From contig CAWAOQ010000012.1 in NCBI GenBank assembly GCA_963783785.1, positions 100,862 to 164,861 on the forward strand: a stretch of DNA of 64,000 bases, written 5' to 3'. Each line of letters begins with the position of its first letter. Within the stretch, counting starts at the first letter, position 1. Shown here in pieces: positions 9,148 through 18,286 of this stretch. Origin of the DNA: CADEEN01 sp963783785 (lineage in GTDB: Bacteria; Pseudomonadota; Gammaproteobacteria; Burkholderiales; Burkholderiaceae_C). Below the pieces are notes generated by a model. It was not told the origin of the DNA, made no database searches, and worked only from the letters and a program-made list of their open reading frames with translations. The position numbers and the translations under genes are program-made.

Positions 9148-10839
9148 ATGCTCAAGACCTACACCTGGCCGCGCTATCAGGCCAAGCGAGCCCCCGAGCT
9201 TGGCGCCGCCGCAGTGCGCCGCGTGCCGCTGGCGATCGTCGGCGCCGGACCGGTGGGCCTGTCGGCCGCGATCGACGCCGCGCTGCGCGGCCTGCCGGTG
9301 GTGCTGCTCGACGAGGACAACACGGTCTCGATCGGCTCGCGCGGCGTCTGCTACGCCAAGCGCACGCTGGAAATCTTCGACCGTCTGGGTCTCGGCGACC
9401 GTGTCGTCGCCAAGGGCGTGACCTGGAATGTCGGACGCACGTTTCACCGCGACCGCGAGGTCTTCAGCTTCAACCTGCTGCCCGAGGCCGGTCACCACCG
9501 CCCCGGCATGGTCAACCTGCAGCAGTACCACCTCGAGCAGTACCTGGTCGAGCGCGCGATGGCGCTGCCAGCGATCGACCTGCGCTGGCAGCACAAGCTG
9601 GTGGCGGTGACGCCGGGTGACGACGGCGTGGGGCTCGAGGTCGAGACCGCCGAGGGCCGCTACACGCTGCAGGCCGACTGGCTGATCGCTGCCGACGGCA
9701 CGCGCAGCACGGTGCGCCGGCAGATGGGCCTGGACATCGAGGGCAAGGTGTTCCAGGACCGCTTCCTGATCGCCGATGTCGTGCTCGACGGCGAGCCGTT
9801 CCCGCTCGACCGGACCGAGCGGCGCTTCTGGTTCGACCCGCCGTTCCATCCCGGCGAAAGCGCACTGATGCACCGCCAGGCCGACAATGTCTGGCGCATC
9901 GACTTCCAGCTCGGCTGGAATGCCGACCCCGAGGCCGAGAAGGACCCCGATCGTGTGCGTGCTCGTGTGCGAGCGGTGCTCGACCAGCAGGGTTTCGCGG
10001 CCATCGGCTTCGAACTCGAGTGGGTCAGCGTGTACACCTTCCAGTGCCGGCGGATGCCGCGTTTCCGTCACGGCCGCGTGCTGTTCGTCGGCGACTCGGC
10101 GCACCAGGTCTCGCCGTTCGGAGCGCGCGGCGCGAACTCGGGCATCCAGGACACCGACAACCTGGTCTGGAAGTTGAAGCTGGTGGTCGACGGCCTGGCG
10201 CCTGCGGCGCTGCTCGACAGCTACGACACCGAGCGCGGCGCCGCGGCCGACGAGAACCTGCTCAACTCGACCCGCTCGACCGACTTCATGACACCCAAGA
10301 GCCGCGTCGCGCATGTGCTGCGCGACGCCGTGCTGTCGCTCGCTGCCGAGGTCCGCGCCGGTCGCGCGCTGGTCAACAGCGGCCGCCTGTCGGTGCCTGC
10401 GCTGCTGGTCGATTCGCCGCTGAACACGCCCGATGGCGAGGCCTTCGACGGCTGGATGGTGCCGGGCGCGCCGCTCGACGACGCGCCGGTGCAAGGTGCC
10501 GATGGCCGCGCCGGCTGGCTGCTGCCGCACACCGGCCACGGCTTCGTGCTGCTGCGCTTCGGCCTGCCCGATGCGATCGAGACCACCGCGATCGATGCGC
10601 TGGCGCGCGGCCGCATCGCGGTCCATCCGCTGCTGGTGCTGCCAGCCGGCGAGCGCGCCCCGGCGGGCCACGCCTGGGTGCAGGACATCGAGGGCCTGGC
10701 CGCGAGCCGCTGCGATGCAAGGCCCGGCACCACCTACCTGATCCGCCCCGACCAGCATGTGGCCGCGCGCTGGCGCCACTTCGACGCCGCCGCAGTGCGC
10801 GCCGCGCTGGCCCGTGCGACACGACAATCGCCGCCATGA
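9148..10839 (+). CDS. FAD-dependent aromatic-ring monooxygenase (MhpA/UbiH-like)
   Basis: Flavoprotein of 563 residues. The dinucleotide-binding GAGPVG is at residues 32-37, the DG motif (AADGTRSTVR) is near residue 188, and the FAD ribityl-binding GD motif appears as VGDSAHQVSPFGARG near residue 313. These define class A FAD monooxygenases that hydroxylate phenolic acids with NAD(P)H and O2, such as 3-(3-hydroxyphenyl)propionate hydroxylase. The C-terminal thioredoxin-like extension also matches that group. The stop overlaps the start of the DUF2783 gene (ATGA). Its substrate is unknown; the operon (MBL hydrolase, VOC protein) suggests aromatic catabolism. Confidence 0.82.
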   Translation: MLKTYTWPRYQAKRAPELGAAAVRRVPLAIVGAGPVGLSAAIDAALRGLPVVLLDEDNTVSIGSRGVCYAKRTLEIFDRLGLGDRVVAKGVTWNVGRTFHRDREVFSFNLLPEAGHHRPGMVNLQQYHLEQYLVERAMALPAIDLRWQHKLVAVTPGDDGVGLEVETAEGRYTLQADWLIAADGTRSTVRRQMGLDIEGKVFQDRFLIADVVLDGEPFPLDRTERRFWFDPPFHPGESALMHRQADNVWRIDFQLGWNADPEAEKDPDRVRARVRAVLDQQGFAAIGFELEWVSVYTFQCRRMPRFRHGRVLFVGDSAHQVSPFGARGANSGIQDTDNLVWKLKLVVDGLAPAALLDSYDTERGAAADENLLNSTRSTDFMTPKSRVAHVLRDAVLSLAAEVRAGRALVNSGRLSVPALLVDSPLNTPDGEAFDGWMVPGAPLDDAPVQGADGRAGWLLPHTGHGFVLLRFGLPDAIETTAIDALARGRIAVHPLLVLPAGERAPAGHAWVQDIEGLAASRCDARPGTTYLIRPDQHVAARWRHFDAAAVRAALARATRQSPP

Positions 10840-11096
10840 ACCGCCTGAACACCGAGCCGAACTTCGGCACCCCCGGCCAGCGCCATCGCCAGGCCTATAC
10901 GCCCGGCGACGATTTCTACGACGCGCTGATCCAGGCCCACCAGGGCCTGACCGATGCGCAGAGCGAATTGCTCAATGCCCGGCTGGTGCTGCTGCTGGCC
11001 AACCACATCGGCGACCTCGACGTGTTGCGCGAGGCGCTGGCGCTGGCGCGCCAGGGTGTCGTGGACGTGGACGCGACGACGGCGCGCCGCGACTGA
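10836..11096 (+). CDS. DUF2783 domain protein
   Basis: A small 86-residue protein, rich in Leu and Ala, with the block TPGDDFYDALIQAHQGL followed by DAQSELLNARLVLLLANHIG. This resembles the DUF2783 family, which often lies directly after an FAD monooxygenase gene. Here its ATG overlaps the monooxygenase stop, so the two are translationally coupled. It may be an accessory or small subunit of that enzyme; no catalytic residues are evident. Confidence 0.75.
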   Translation: MNRLNTEPNFGTPGQRHRQAYTPGDDFYDALIQAHQGLTDAQSELLNARLVLLLANHIGDLDVLREALALARQGVVDVDATTARRD

Positions 11097-11132
11097 CGCA
11101 CCGGCGCGCGGGGCCTCGCGGCGGCGCTGCCG

Positions 11133-12279
11133 TCAATAGGTGCCCGGCAGCAGGATGTTGCGATCGACGTCGGTGATGCGCGTGTGGCCGCAGAAGGCCA
11201 TCGTCACATCGAGTTCGTTGTGGATGATCTCGAGCGCCTTGGTCACGCCGGCTTCGCCCATCGCGCCCAGCCCATAGGCGACGGCGCGGCCGATCATCGT
11301 GCCGCGGGCGCCGAGCGCCCAGGCCTTGAGGACGTCCTGGCCGGAGCGGATGCCGCCGTCCATCCAGACTTCGATGCGCGAGCCCACGGCGTCGGCGATG
11401 GCCGGCAGTGCCGCGATCGAGCTCGGTGCACCGTCGAGCTGGCGGCCGCCGTGATTGCTGACCACCAGTGCGTCGGCGCCGCTGTCGGCGGCCAGGCGCG
11501 CGTCTTCGACGTCCATGATGCCCTTCAAGATGAACTTGCCGCCCCAGCGCTTCTTGATCCAGGCGACGTCGTCCCAGTTGAGCTGGGGATCGAACTGCTC
11601 GCGGGTCCAGGCACCGAGCGAGGTCATGTCGCTGACGCCCTTGGCATGGCCGACCAGGTTGCGGAAGGCGTGGCGCCGCGTGCCGGCCATGCCCAGGCAC
11701 CAGCGCGGCTTGGTCATCAGGTTGAGGATGTTGGCCAACGGTCGGCTTGGGTGGCGCGGTCAGGCCGTTCTTCAAGTCCTTGTGGCGCTGGCCGATCACC
11801 TGCAGGTCCAGCGTGAGCACCAGGGCCGAACAGCCGGCGGCCTTGGCGCGGTCCATCAGCCGCTCCATGAACTCGCGGTCGCGCATCCAGTAGAGCTGGA
11901 ACCAGAACGGCGCGCTGGTGTGCTCGCGCACGTCTTCGATCGAGCAGATGCTCATCGTCGACAACGTGAACGGCACGCCGAATTTCTCTGCCGCCTTGGC
12001 CGCCAGGATCTCGCCGTCGGCATGCTGCATGCCGGTGAGGCCGACCGGGGCCATCGCGACGGGCATCTTGACGTCGACGCCGACCATCTTGGTGGCCGTG
12101 CTGCGGTTGGCCATGTTCACCGCCACGCGCTGGCGCAGCAGGACCTTGCCGAAGTCGTCCTGATTGGCGCGGTAGGTGCTCTCGGTCCACGAGCCGGAGT
12201 CGGCGTAGTCGTAGAACATCCGCGGCACGCGCTTCTCGGCGAGCGCGCGCAGGTCTTCGATGCAGGTGATGACAGGCAT
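11133..12279 (-). CDS. lldD: FMN-dependent alpha-hydroxy-acid dehydrogenase (LldD family), frameshifted
   Basis: Member of the lactate/glycolate/mandelate oxidase family, about 381 residues. The N-terminal half carries RMFYDYADSGSW and the FMN-binding MAPVGLTGMQHADGE; the C-terminal half carries LKGIMDVEDA, the catalytic-His block SNHGGRQLDG, and phosphate-binding MDGGIRSGQDV and GRAVAYG. The halves are in different frames; removing one base near 11739-11742 joins APPKPT to VANILNLMTKPRW. It converges on the DUF2783 gene. The enzyme would oxidise an L-2-hydroxy acid and pass electrons to the respiratory chain. Substrate choice between lactate and aromatic hydroxy acids is not resolved. Confidence 0.8.
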
Positions 12280-12351
12280 GGGCTGGGTTCTCCTCAGCCC
12301 GGATCGTAGCCGCCGTCCGACCGGCGACCGTCACCGCGCGCGAACGCGCGC

Positions 12352-12480
12352 TCAGATCAGCGTGCGAGCCAGCAGCGCAGCGGCCGTGAAGGCGCCGGCC
12401 ACGGCCACCAGCAGCCAGTTCGGCGCGCGGCCCTGCGGTGCAGGACTGCGGCGGTGGCGTTTGCGGTCGATGTCGTTCAT
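12352..12480 (-). CDS. Mini membrane protein, hypothetical
   Basis: A 42-residue open frame beginning ATG at 12480 and stopping at 12352-12354. The basic N-terminus (MNDIDRKRHRRSPAPQGR) is followed by one hydrophobic helix, NWLLVAVAGAFTAAALLART. The arrangement is like many single-pass mini-proteins, positive side in. It lies 13 bases after the dinB stop on the same strand and could be co-transcribed. I recognise no family, and a chance frame is possible. Confidence 0.4.
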   Translation of the reverse strand: MNDIDRKRHRRSPAPQGRAPNWLLVAVAGAFTAAALLARTLI

Positions 12481-12493
12481 GGAAGCGGCAGTG

Positions 12494-13633
12494 TCATCGA
12501 CCGGCGTGCCGAAGTGAAGCCATGCGTACCCCCAGCAGGCGCAGGCGGCGTGAAAAATCGACGCGTTTGAGGCATTGGCCCGCCGCGCGGCGGATCGCGT
12601 CGGCCTCGGCAGTGGGCTCGGGCAGCGTCAGGTCGCGCGTCACGGTCTTGAAGTCGTCGAAGCGCAGCTTGATGCCGACCGTGCGGCCGGCGTAGCCCTT
12701 GCGCTGCAAGTCGCGAGCCAGTTGCCGCACCAACGTGTCGAGCGTGGCGCCGAGCGCGTTGCGGTCGTGCACCGCATGCAGGTCGCGGTCGAACGTGGTT
12801 TCCCGGCTCATCGACACCGGCTCGCTGCTGGTGGTCAGCGTGCGATCGTCTCGACCGTGCGCCGCATCGTCGAGCCAGCGGCCATAGCTGGCGCCGAAGT
12901 GGCCGATCAGCCAGCGGCGCTCGCAGGCGGCCAGCTCGCCGATCGTGCGGATGCCCAGCGCCTCGAGCTTGGCACCGGCCTTGGGCCCGATGCCGTTGAT
13001 GCGCCGCACCGGCAGCGGCCAGATCCGCGTGGCCAGGTCGTCGTGCGTCAGCAGCGTCAGGCCGTCGGGCTTGTCGAGCTCGCTGGCGATCTTGGACAGC
13101 AGCTTGTTGGGCGTCACGCCGACCGAGCAGGTCAGTCCGGTGCAGCGGCGCACGTTGTTGCGGATCTCTTGCGCGATCGCTCGCACGCCGCCGAACGGAT
13201 CGTGGCCGACGCTGTCCTGGGCTCCCGCAAGCTCGGTCAGGTCGATGTAGATCTCGTCGATGCCGCGGTCCTCGATCAGCGGCGCGACCTCGGCCACCGC
13301 GGCCTTGAAGCGGCGCGAGTACAGCCGGTACTGTTCGAAATCGACCGGCAGCAGCACCGCGTCGGGGGCGCGCAGCGCGGCCTTCATCAGACCCATGCCC
13401 GAGTGCACGCCGACATCGCGTGCGGCATAGGTCGCGGTGGTGGCCACGCCGCGGCCGGTGTAGCCGGCCAGCCGTGCGAAGCGGCGCGTGCCGTCGGGCA
13501 AGGTCACCGGCTGGTGGCGGCGTCCGCCGCCGATCACCACCGGCTGCCCGACGAGCTCGGGGTAGCGCAGCAACTCGACCGACGCGTAGAAGGCGTCCAT
13601 GTCGAGGTGGGCGATCCAGCGGCGCGGCGTCAT
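12494..13633 (-). CDS. dinB: DNA polymerase IV
   Basis: Y-family translesion polymerase, 379 residues. The first catalytic block is HLDMDAFYASVE (Asp11, with Tyr16 as steric gate), and the second acidic pair is Asp126-Glu127 in GIDEIYID. The helix-hairpin-helix block INGIGPKAGAKLEALGIRTIG is at about 215-235, followed by a little-finger domain with GRTVGIKLRFDDF. A loop at about residues 38-60 appears longer than in E. coli DinB. The C-terminus is short and no obvious beta-clamp-binding pentapeptide is seen at its end. It is divergent from the NTF2-like gene. No LexA box was recognised upstream. Confidence 0.92.
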   Translation of the reverse strand: MTPRRWIAHLDMDAFYASVELLRYPELVGQPVVIGGGRRHQPVTLPDGTRRFARLAGYTGRGVATTATYAARDVGVHSGMGLMKAALRAPDAVLLPVDFEQYRLYSRRFKAAVAEVAPLIEDRGIDEIYIDLTELAGAQDSVGHDPFGGVRAIAQEIRNNVRRCTGLTCSVGVTPNKLLSKIASELDKPDGLTLLTHDDLATRIWPLPVRRINGIGPKAGAKLEALGIRTIGELAACERRWLIGHFGASYGRWLDDAAHGRDDRTLTTSSEPVSMSRETTFDRDLHAVHDRNALGATLDTLVRQLARDLQRKGYAGRTVGIKLRFDDFKTVTRDLTLPEPTAEADAIRRAAGQCLKRVDFSRRLRLLGVRMASLRHAGR

Positions 13634-13739
13634 GGCCGCATTCTCGCGGGCGTCGGTGGTGACAGACGTTTGTGATTGCAGTTAGCGCCGAGATCGATTT
13701 GAATTGAAGCTTGGCAGCAAGCGGGTGCAAGCCGTGGCA

Positions 13740-14195
13740 ATGGCGTGGAAGGGCAGGGTGGCGGCGATGGCGGCAGCGGCCTCGATCGGTGGCGGGGCCG
13801 CCGCGCAAGGGACGGCCGTGGAGGGCTGGCGCGTCGAGGTCTTTGCCGCCGAGCGCGCCTTCGCCAAGACCATGGCCGATCGCGACCACGCCGCCTTCGG
13901 TCGGCACCTGGCCGAGGACACGGTGTTCTTCGGCGGCAGGACGGTGGCGCACGGTCGCGCCGCCGTGATGGCGGCGTGGAGGGGCTACTTCGAGGGACCG
14001 CAAGCGCCGTTCTCGTGGGAACCCGATCAGGTCGAAGTGCTGGCCTCGGGCCAGCTCGCGCTGTCGACCGGGCCCGTGCGCGACCCGCAGGGGCAGGTCG
14101 TCGCGCGCTTCAATTCGATCTGGATGCGCGGGACCGATGGCCGCTGGTTGGTGGTCTTCGACAAGGGCAGCCCGCCCGATCCGGTGCCGAAGTGA
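13740..14195 (+). CDS. Secreted NTF2/SnoaL-like (DUF4440-type) protein
   Basis: About 151 residues from ATG 13740; an in-frame TTG at 13704 would add 12. The N-terminus looks like a signal peptide ending near GGGAAAQG. The rest matches the cone-shaped SnoaL/DUF4440 fold: AERAFAKTMADRDHAAFGRHLAED, FGGRTVAHGRAAVMAAW, WEPDQVEVLASGQLALSTGPV and a final strand GRWLVVFDKGS. Proteins of this fold bind small hydrophobic ligands or act as isomerases or cyclases. No specific function can be given. It is isolated between dinB and a Bug gene on the opposite strand. Confidence 0.65.
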   Translation: MAWKGRVAAMAAAASIGGGAAAQGTAVEGWRVEVFAAERAFAKTMADRDHAAFGRHLAEDTVFFGGRTVAHGRAAVMAAWRGYFEGPQAPFSWEPDQVEVLASGQLALSTGPVRDPQGQVVARFNSIWMRGTDGRWLVVFDKGSPPDPVPK

Positions 14196-14201
14196 TGCGG
14201 C

Positions 14202-15188
14202 CTATTCGGGCTCGATCTTCGCGGCCCGGATCACGTCGCCCCAGCGCTTGACCTCGCTGCCGAGCAGGGCCTGCAACTCGGCCGGCGTGCCGGCCTGCAG
14301 TCGCATGCCGAGCCGGCCGAGCCGGTCCTGCACCGCCGCGTTTGAAACGGCCTCGTGGGCCGCCTTGTTCAGCGCCTCGATCACCGCCGGCGGCGTGCCG
14401 GCCGGGGCGGCGAGACCATTCCACGACGCCACGTTGTAGCCGGCGACCCCCGCCTCCTGCACCGTCGGGACGTCGGCCAACGCGGGGTTGCGCCTGTCGG
14501 ACGAGACGGCGAGTGCCTTCACGACGCCTGCGCTGACCTGCGCGACCATGGGCCCGACGATCTCGAATGCGATGTCGATCTCGCCGGTGCGCAACGCCGC
14601 CAGCACGGCCGGCGAGCCCTTGTACGGGACCACCAGCACGTCGATGCCGGCGATCGTCTCGAACAGCTTGGCGGCCAGCTGCTGCGTGCTGCCCACCGCG
14701 ATGGTGCCGACGTTGAGCTTGCCCGGGTTGGCCCTGGCAAACGCCACCGCGTCGCGCAGCGTTGCGAAGCGCGAGTTCGCGGGCACGAACAGGCCGAGAT
14801 CGAAGAAGCCGAGCGTGGTGACCGGCGCAAAGTCCTTCAGCGTGTCGTACGGCAGCTTCTTGAACAGCCCCACGCTGACCGCGTTGCCGTTGCTGATCAG
14901 CAGCAGCGTGTGGCCATCGGGCTTGGCTGTCGCCACGGCCTGCGAGGCGACGATGCTGCCGGCGCTCGGCTTGTTCTCGACGATGACCGGCTGGCCGAGC
15001 GTCTTGCCCATCGACTCGGCGACCGCGCGCGCAGTCAGGTCGGCGATGCCGCCCGGCGCGAACGGCACCAGCAACGTGATCGGCTTGTCGGGGAAGCGCC
15101 CCTGTGCGGCCAGCGGACGCACGACGCCGATCGCGGCAAGAGCCACCAGCACGGCACGGCGTGTCGACGGCCTCGGGATGTGGAACAT
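14202..15188 (-). CDS. Bug/TctC-family periplasmic binding protein
   Basis: A 328-residue extracytoplasmic solute receptor of the tripartite tricarboxylate transporter (TTT) type. A signal peptide ends near RPLAAQG. The family signatures are KPITLLVPFAPGGIADLTAR, GQPVIVENKPSAGS, PDGHTLLL and LADVPTVQEAGV. Such proteins bind carboxylated or aromatic acids. No TctA/TctB membrane genes are next to it, as is usual for the expanded Bug set in Burkholderiales. It is the most distal gene of the minus-strand aromatic cluster, with a second Bug gene 49 bases upstream. Confidence 0.88.
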   Translation of the reverse strand: MFHIPRPSTRRAVLVALAAIGVVRPLAAQGRFPDKPITLLVPFAPGGIADLTARAVAESMGKTLGQPVIVENKPSAGSIVASQAVATAKPDGHTLLLISNGNAVSVGLFKKLPYDTLKDFAPVTTLGFFDLGLFVPANSRFATLRDAVAFARANPGKLNVGTIAVGSTQQLAAKLFETIAGIDVLVVPYKGSPAVLAALRTGEIDIAFEIVGPMVAQVSAGVVKALAVSSDRRNPALADVPTVQEAGVAGYNVASWNGLAAPAGTPPAVIEALNKAAHEAVSNAAVQDRLGRLGMRLQAGTPAELQALLGSEVKRWGDVIRAAKIEPE

Positions 15189-15237
15189 GGCGGCGTCCTC
15201 CGGGATCGGTCGCGGGTTGCTGGCCGATGGCCTGTGC

Positions 15238-16218
15238 TCACTCGGGCTTGACGTTGCCGGCCTTCACCACTTCGGCCCAGCGTGGAATCTCGCGTTCGAT
15301 CAAGTCGGCGAAGGCGCTCGGCGTCGCGGGGTTCGGCACCGCGCCTTCGACCGCCAGTTGCTGCGCCAGTTCAGGCAGCGCGAGGGCCTTGTTGATCTCG
15401 CCGTTGAGCCGCGCCACGATGGCCGCAGGCGTACCGGCCGGAGCGACGATGCCGTACCACTGGTCGGCCTCGAACCCCGGGTAGCCGCTCTCGGCCACGG
15501 TGGGAACCTCGGGCAGTGCCGCCAGGCGCTGGGCGCTCGATACCGCCAGTGCGCGCAGCCGGCCGCTCCTGATGTGCGGCAGCACCGCCGGCGTGCCGGT
15601 GAAGGTGGCATCGACCTGGCCGGAGATCAGGTCGGTCACCGACGGCGCGGTGCCGCGGTAGGGAATGTGGAGCAGGAAGATCTGCGTCTTCAGTTTCAGG
15701 TACTCGAAGGTGATGTGCGCCGCGCTGCCGTTGCCGCCGGACGAATAGGACAGCCGGCCGGGCATCGACTTGGCTCGCTCGATGAACTCCTTGAAGGTTC
15801 GCGTCGGCGACTGCGCGTTGACGACCAGCACGTTGGGCACCCGTGCCACCCAGGCCACGGCAGCGAAGCTCTTGATCGGGTCGTAGCCGAGCCTCGGATA
15901 GATCGACGGGTTGACCGCCAGCGTGCCGATGTGGCCCATCAGCAGTGTCTGGCCATCGGCCTCGGCCCTGGCCACCTCGGCCGCCCCCAGTGCGCCACCG
16001 GCGCCAGGCCTGTTGTCGACGATGACGTTCTGGCCCAGCGCTGCCGCCAACCTGGGTGCGAGGGCGCGGGCAAGGATGTCGGTGCTGCCGCCTGGCGTGA
16101 AGGGCACGACAAGCCGCATCGGCTTGCCGGTCTGCGCTTGAACCCACGGCCACACGCAGGCCAGCGAGCCGGCGACGAGCCAGGTGCGGCGCCTGGTGCC
16201 GGCTTCGATGATGGTCAT
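15238..16218 (-). CDS. Bug/TctC-family periplasmic binding protein
   Basis: A 326-residue TTT-type binding protein, paralogous to the one at 14202-15188. A signal peptide ends near VQAQ. Signatures are KPMRLVVPFTPGGSTDILAR, GQNVIVDNRPGAGGALG, SYSSGGNGSAAH, IPYRGTAPSVTDLISGQVD and LPEVPTVAESGYPG. It starts at ATG 16218. It sits downstream of the LigI-like lactonase and so probably captures a polycarboxylate or aromatic acid related to that pathway. No permease genes accompany it. Confidence 0.88.
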   Translation of the reverse strand: MTIIEAGTRRRTWLVAGSLACVWPWVQAQTGKPMRLVVPFTPGGSTDILARALAPRLAAALGQNVIVDNRPGAGGALGAAEVARAEADGQTLLMGHIGTLAVNPSIYPRLGYDPIKSFAAVAWVARVPNVLVVNAQSPTRTFKEFIERAKSMPGRLSYSSGGNGSAAHITFEYLKLKTQIFLLHIPYRGTAPSVTDLISGQVDATFTGTPAVLPHIRSGRLRALAVSSAQRLAALPEVPTVAESGYPGFEADQWYGIVAPAGTPAAIVARLNGEINKALALPELAQQLAVEGAVPNPATPSAFADLIEREIPRWAEVVKAGNVKPE

Positions 16219-16253
16219 GGGTTCGCCGGCACGCGGGCCCGCCGGGCGCGGGG

Positions 16254-17084
16254 CTACGCCGCGAAGCCGAACAACCGGCACGGCGTGTCCCACAGCAGGC
16301 GTCGCCGATCGGCCGGATCGGGCAGCAGCCGCTCGACGGCCCGCAGCAACGGCCCGACATCGAGCCGTTCGGTCGCCTTCAGGAACGGCCAGTCCGACGC
16401 CCACATGCAGGCATCGAGCGTGAACGCATCGATCAGCGCATGCACGAAGGGCTGCGCGTCGCCGTAGGGCGGGGGCTCGGCCGAGAACTTCTGGTAGCCC
16501 GACAGCTTGACCGCCGCGCGGCCGGTGCGGGCCAGCGCCAGCAGTGCCTGGAAGCCGGGCTGTTCGAGACCGGCGCCGGGTGTCGGACGGCCGCAATGGT
16601 CGATCAGGATGCGCGCGCCGCTTTGCTCGAGCATCGGTGCGAGTGGAACCAACTGGTCGTGCTCGACCTGGACCTGGATGAACAGGTCGAGATCGGCCAA
16701 CATGCGCAGCAGGCCCGCGGTGGCGGCGTAGTGATCGACGCCGTGCACGGTGGCGTTGAACGCCACGCCGACCACGCCAGCCGCCTTGAGCCGCTCGAGC
16801 TCGGAGCGGCTCGCGTCGTTCGGCACCACCGCGATGCCCTTGAAGCGCCCTTGCCCGCGCGCGATCGCGTCGAGCAAGCAGCGGTTGTCGGTGCCGTAGC
16901 CCGAGTTGGGGCCGACCAGCAGCGCGTGCCGTACGCCGTAGGCGTCCATCACCGACTGGTATTGCACCAGCGTGCCGATCTCCTGGCCGGCGGGGCGGTA
17001 GGCCACGTCGGCGGCATACGGGAAACGAGCCGGATCGAGCACATGGCAATGTGCGTCGACCTTCGGCTCGTCGAAGACGCTCAT
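16254..17084 (-). CDS. Amidohydrolase, 2-pyrone-4,6-dicarboxylate lactonase (LigI)-like
   Basis: A 276-residue TIM-barrel hydrolase of the amidohydrolase-2 family. The metal-type HxH lies at the N-terminus (DAHCHVLDP, His12 and His14). Other active-site candidates are IDHCGRP in the middle, KLSGYQK, and the terminal Asp in WASDWPF. The best family match I can name is 2-pyrone-4,6-dicarboxylate (PDC) lactonase, which opens PDC made by extradiol cleavage of gallate or protocatechuate. The nearby gallate dioxygenase supports this. A related lactonase with another substrate is possible. The start at 17084 lies 10 bases after the preceding gene in the operon. Confidence 0.72.
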   Translation of the reverse strand: MSVFDEPKVDAHCHVLDPARFPYAADVAYRPAGQEIGTLVQYQSVMDAYGVRHALLVGPNSGYGTDNRCLLDAIARGQGRFKGIAVVPNDASRSELERLKAAGVVGVAFNATVHGVDHYAATAGLLRMLADLDLFIQVQVEHDQLVPLAPMLEQSGARILIDHCGRPTPGAGLEQPGFQALLALARTGRAAVKLSGYQKFSAEPPPYGDAQPFVHALIDAFTLDACMWASDWPFLKATERLDVGPLLRAVERLLPDPADRRRLLWDTPCRLFGFAA

Positions 17085-17094
17085 CGCGGCAGGG

Positions 17095-18240
17095 CTACTT
17101 CTTGCCCAGCGCGGGCAGGATTTCCTTGACGTCCTGCTTGCCGTTCCTGGCCTCGACCACGAAGCTCTCGCGGTCGAGGTCGCCATTGGCGTCGATGCTG
17201 ACGTCCATGATGACGCCGGGCTCCTTGGCCGCAGAGACGCTCAGACCGTGCAGCGCCTTCGCGACGGCCTTGCGGTCGAGCTTGCCGACCTTCTCGATGC
17301 CGGCCTTCAGCAGGTAGACGCCGGTGTAGCCCTTGATGCCGTTGTGGTCGGGGACGTACTTGTATGCCTTCTCGAACTTGGCGCGGAAGGCCCGCATCGC
17401 GGGCAGCGGGGCGTCCACCGTCAGGCCGACGTGCGCGACGGCGCCGTTGGCCGCATCGCCGGCCAGCTCGATCACCTTCTGGCCGACCAGGGTGGTCTCG
17501 CCGACGATCGGCTTGGTCCAGCCCTGCTTGCGCAGTTCGCGCAGCGCGCGCGCCGACTCTTCCTCGTTGGTGTAGACGAACACGATGTCGGCGTTGGCTT
17601 GCTTGGCCTTCAGCACCGGCACCGAGAAGTCGACCTGGCTCTGTTCGGTGGAGATATCGGCGATGACCTTCACGTTGACCGCGTCCAGCGCCTTCATGAT
17701 CGCGTCGCGTCCGCCCTTGCCATAGTCGTTGTTGACGAAGATCAGCGCCACGGTCTTGGCCTTCAGGTTGCTCGCGATGTAGCGCGCCACCTTCGGCATC
17801 GCGGTGTCCTGCGTGAAGCTGGTGCGGAAGATGTAGGGGTTGCCCTGCTTGGTGATGGCAGAGGCCTCGCCGCCGGTGAAGTTGGGAATCTCGGCGCGCC
17901 GGGTCTCGGTCATGCTGACCATGATCGAGCCCGAGAACACCGGGCCGAAGACGGCGAAGACGTCGTCATCGATGGCCTTTTGCGCCAGACCCTTGGCCAC
18001 GCCGGGGTTGCTCTGCGTGTCGGACGTCGTGGTCTCGATCTTGTGACCGAGGATCCCGCCCGCGGCGTTGATCTCCTTGACTGCCAACTCGACGCCATCC
18101 TTGAAGTTGGTGCCCGATGTCGCACCGGCACCCGACAACTCGACGATGTTGGCGATCTTGATCGTCTGAGCGCCGGCGGTGCCGGTGGCCAGGGCAGCGG
18201 CGGCAGCCAGAAGGATGAACGGGCGGCGGAACTTGATCAT
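17095..18240 (-). CDS. Branched-chain amino acid/aromatic acid ABC-type binding protein (LivK-like)
   Basis: A 381-residue periplasmic binding protein with a signal peptide ending at GTAGAQ. It has the type-I fold pattern IKIANIVELSGAGATSGTNFKDG, INAAGGILGHKIE, FGPVFSGSI and NNDYGKGGRDA. Despite the family name, members next to aromatic catabolic genes often bind aromatic acids. No LivH, LivM, LivG or LivF genes lie nearby, so it is an orphan in this window. It sits between the AroE-like gene and the LigI-like gene on the same strand, consistent with one operon. Confidence 0.85.
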   Translation of the reverse strand: MIKFRRPFILLAAAAALATGTAGAQTIKIANIVELSGAGATSGTNFKDGVELAVKEINAAGGILGHKIETTTSDTQSNPGVAKGLAQKAIDDDVFAVFGPVFSGSIMVSMTETRRAEIPNFTGGEASAITKQGNPYIFRTSFTQDTAMPKVARYIASNLKAKTVALIFVNNDYGKGGRDAIMKALDAVNVKVIADISTEQSQVDFSVPVLKAKQANADIVFVYTNEEESARALRELRKQGWTKPIVGETTLVGQKVIELAGDAANGAVAHVGLTVDAPLPAMRAFRAKFEKAYKYVPDHNGIKGYTGVYLLKAGIEKVGKLDRKAVAKALHGLSVSAAKEPGVIMDVSIDANGDLDRESFVVEARNGKQDVKEILPALGKK

Positions 18241-18286
18241 GGGTGGTCTCCAGTGGGCGGTGTGGGATGGGTATGCGGCAACGGGA

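Noticed and set aside
14355..16467. Plus-strand frames opposite the Bug and lactonase genes
   Set aside because: Antisense shadows of high-GC genes with no conserved motif.
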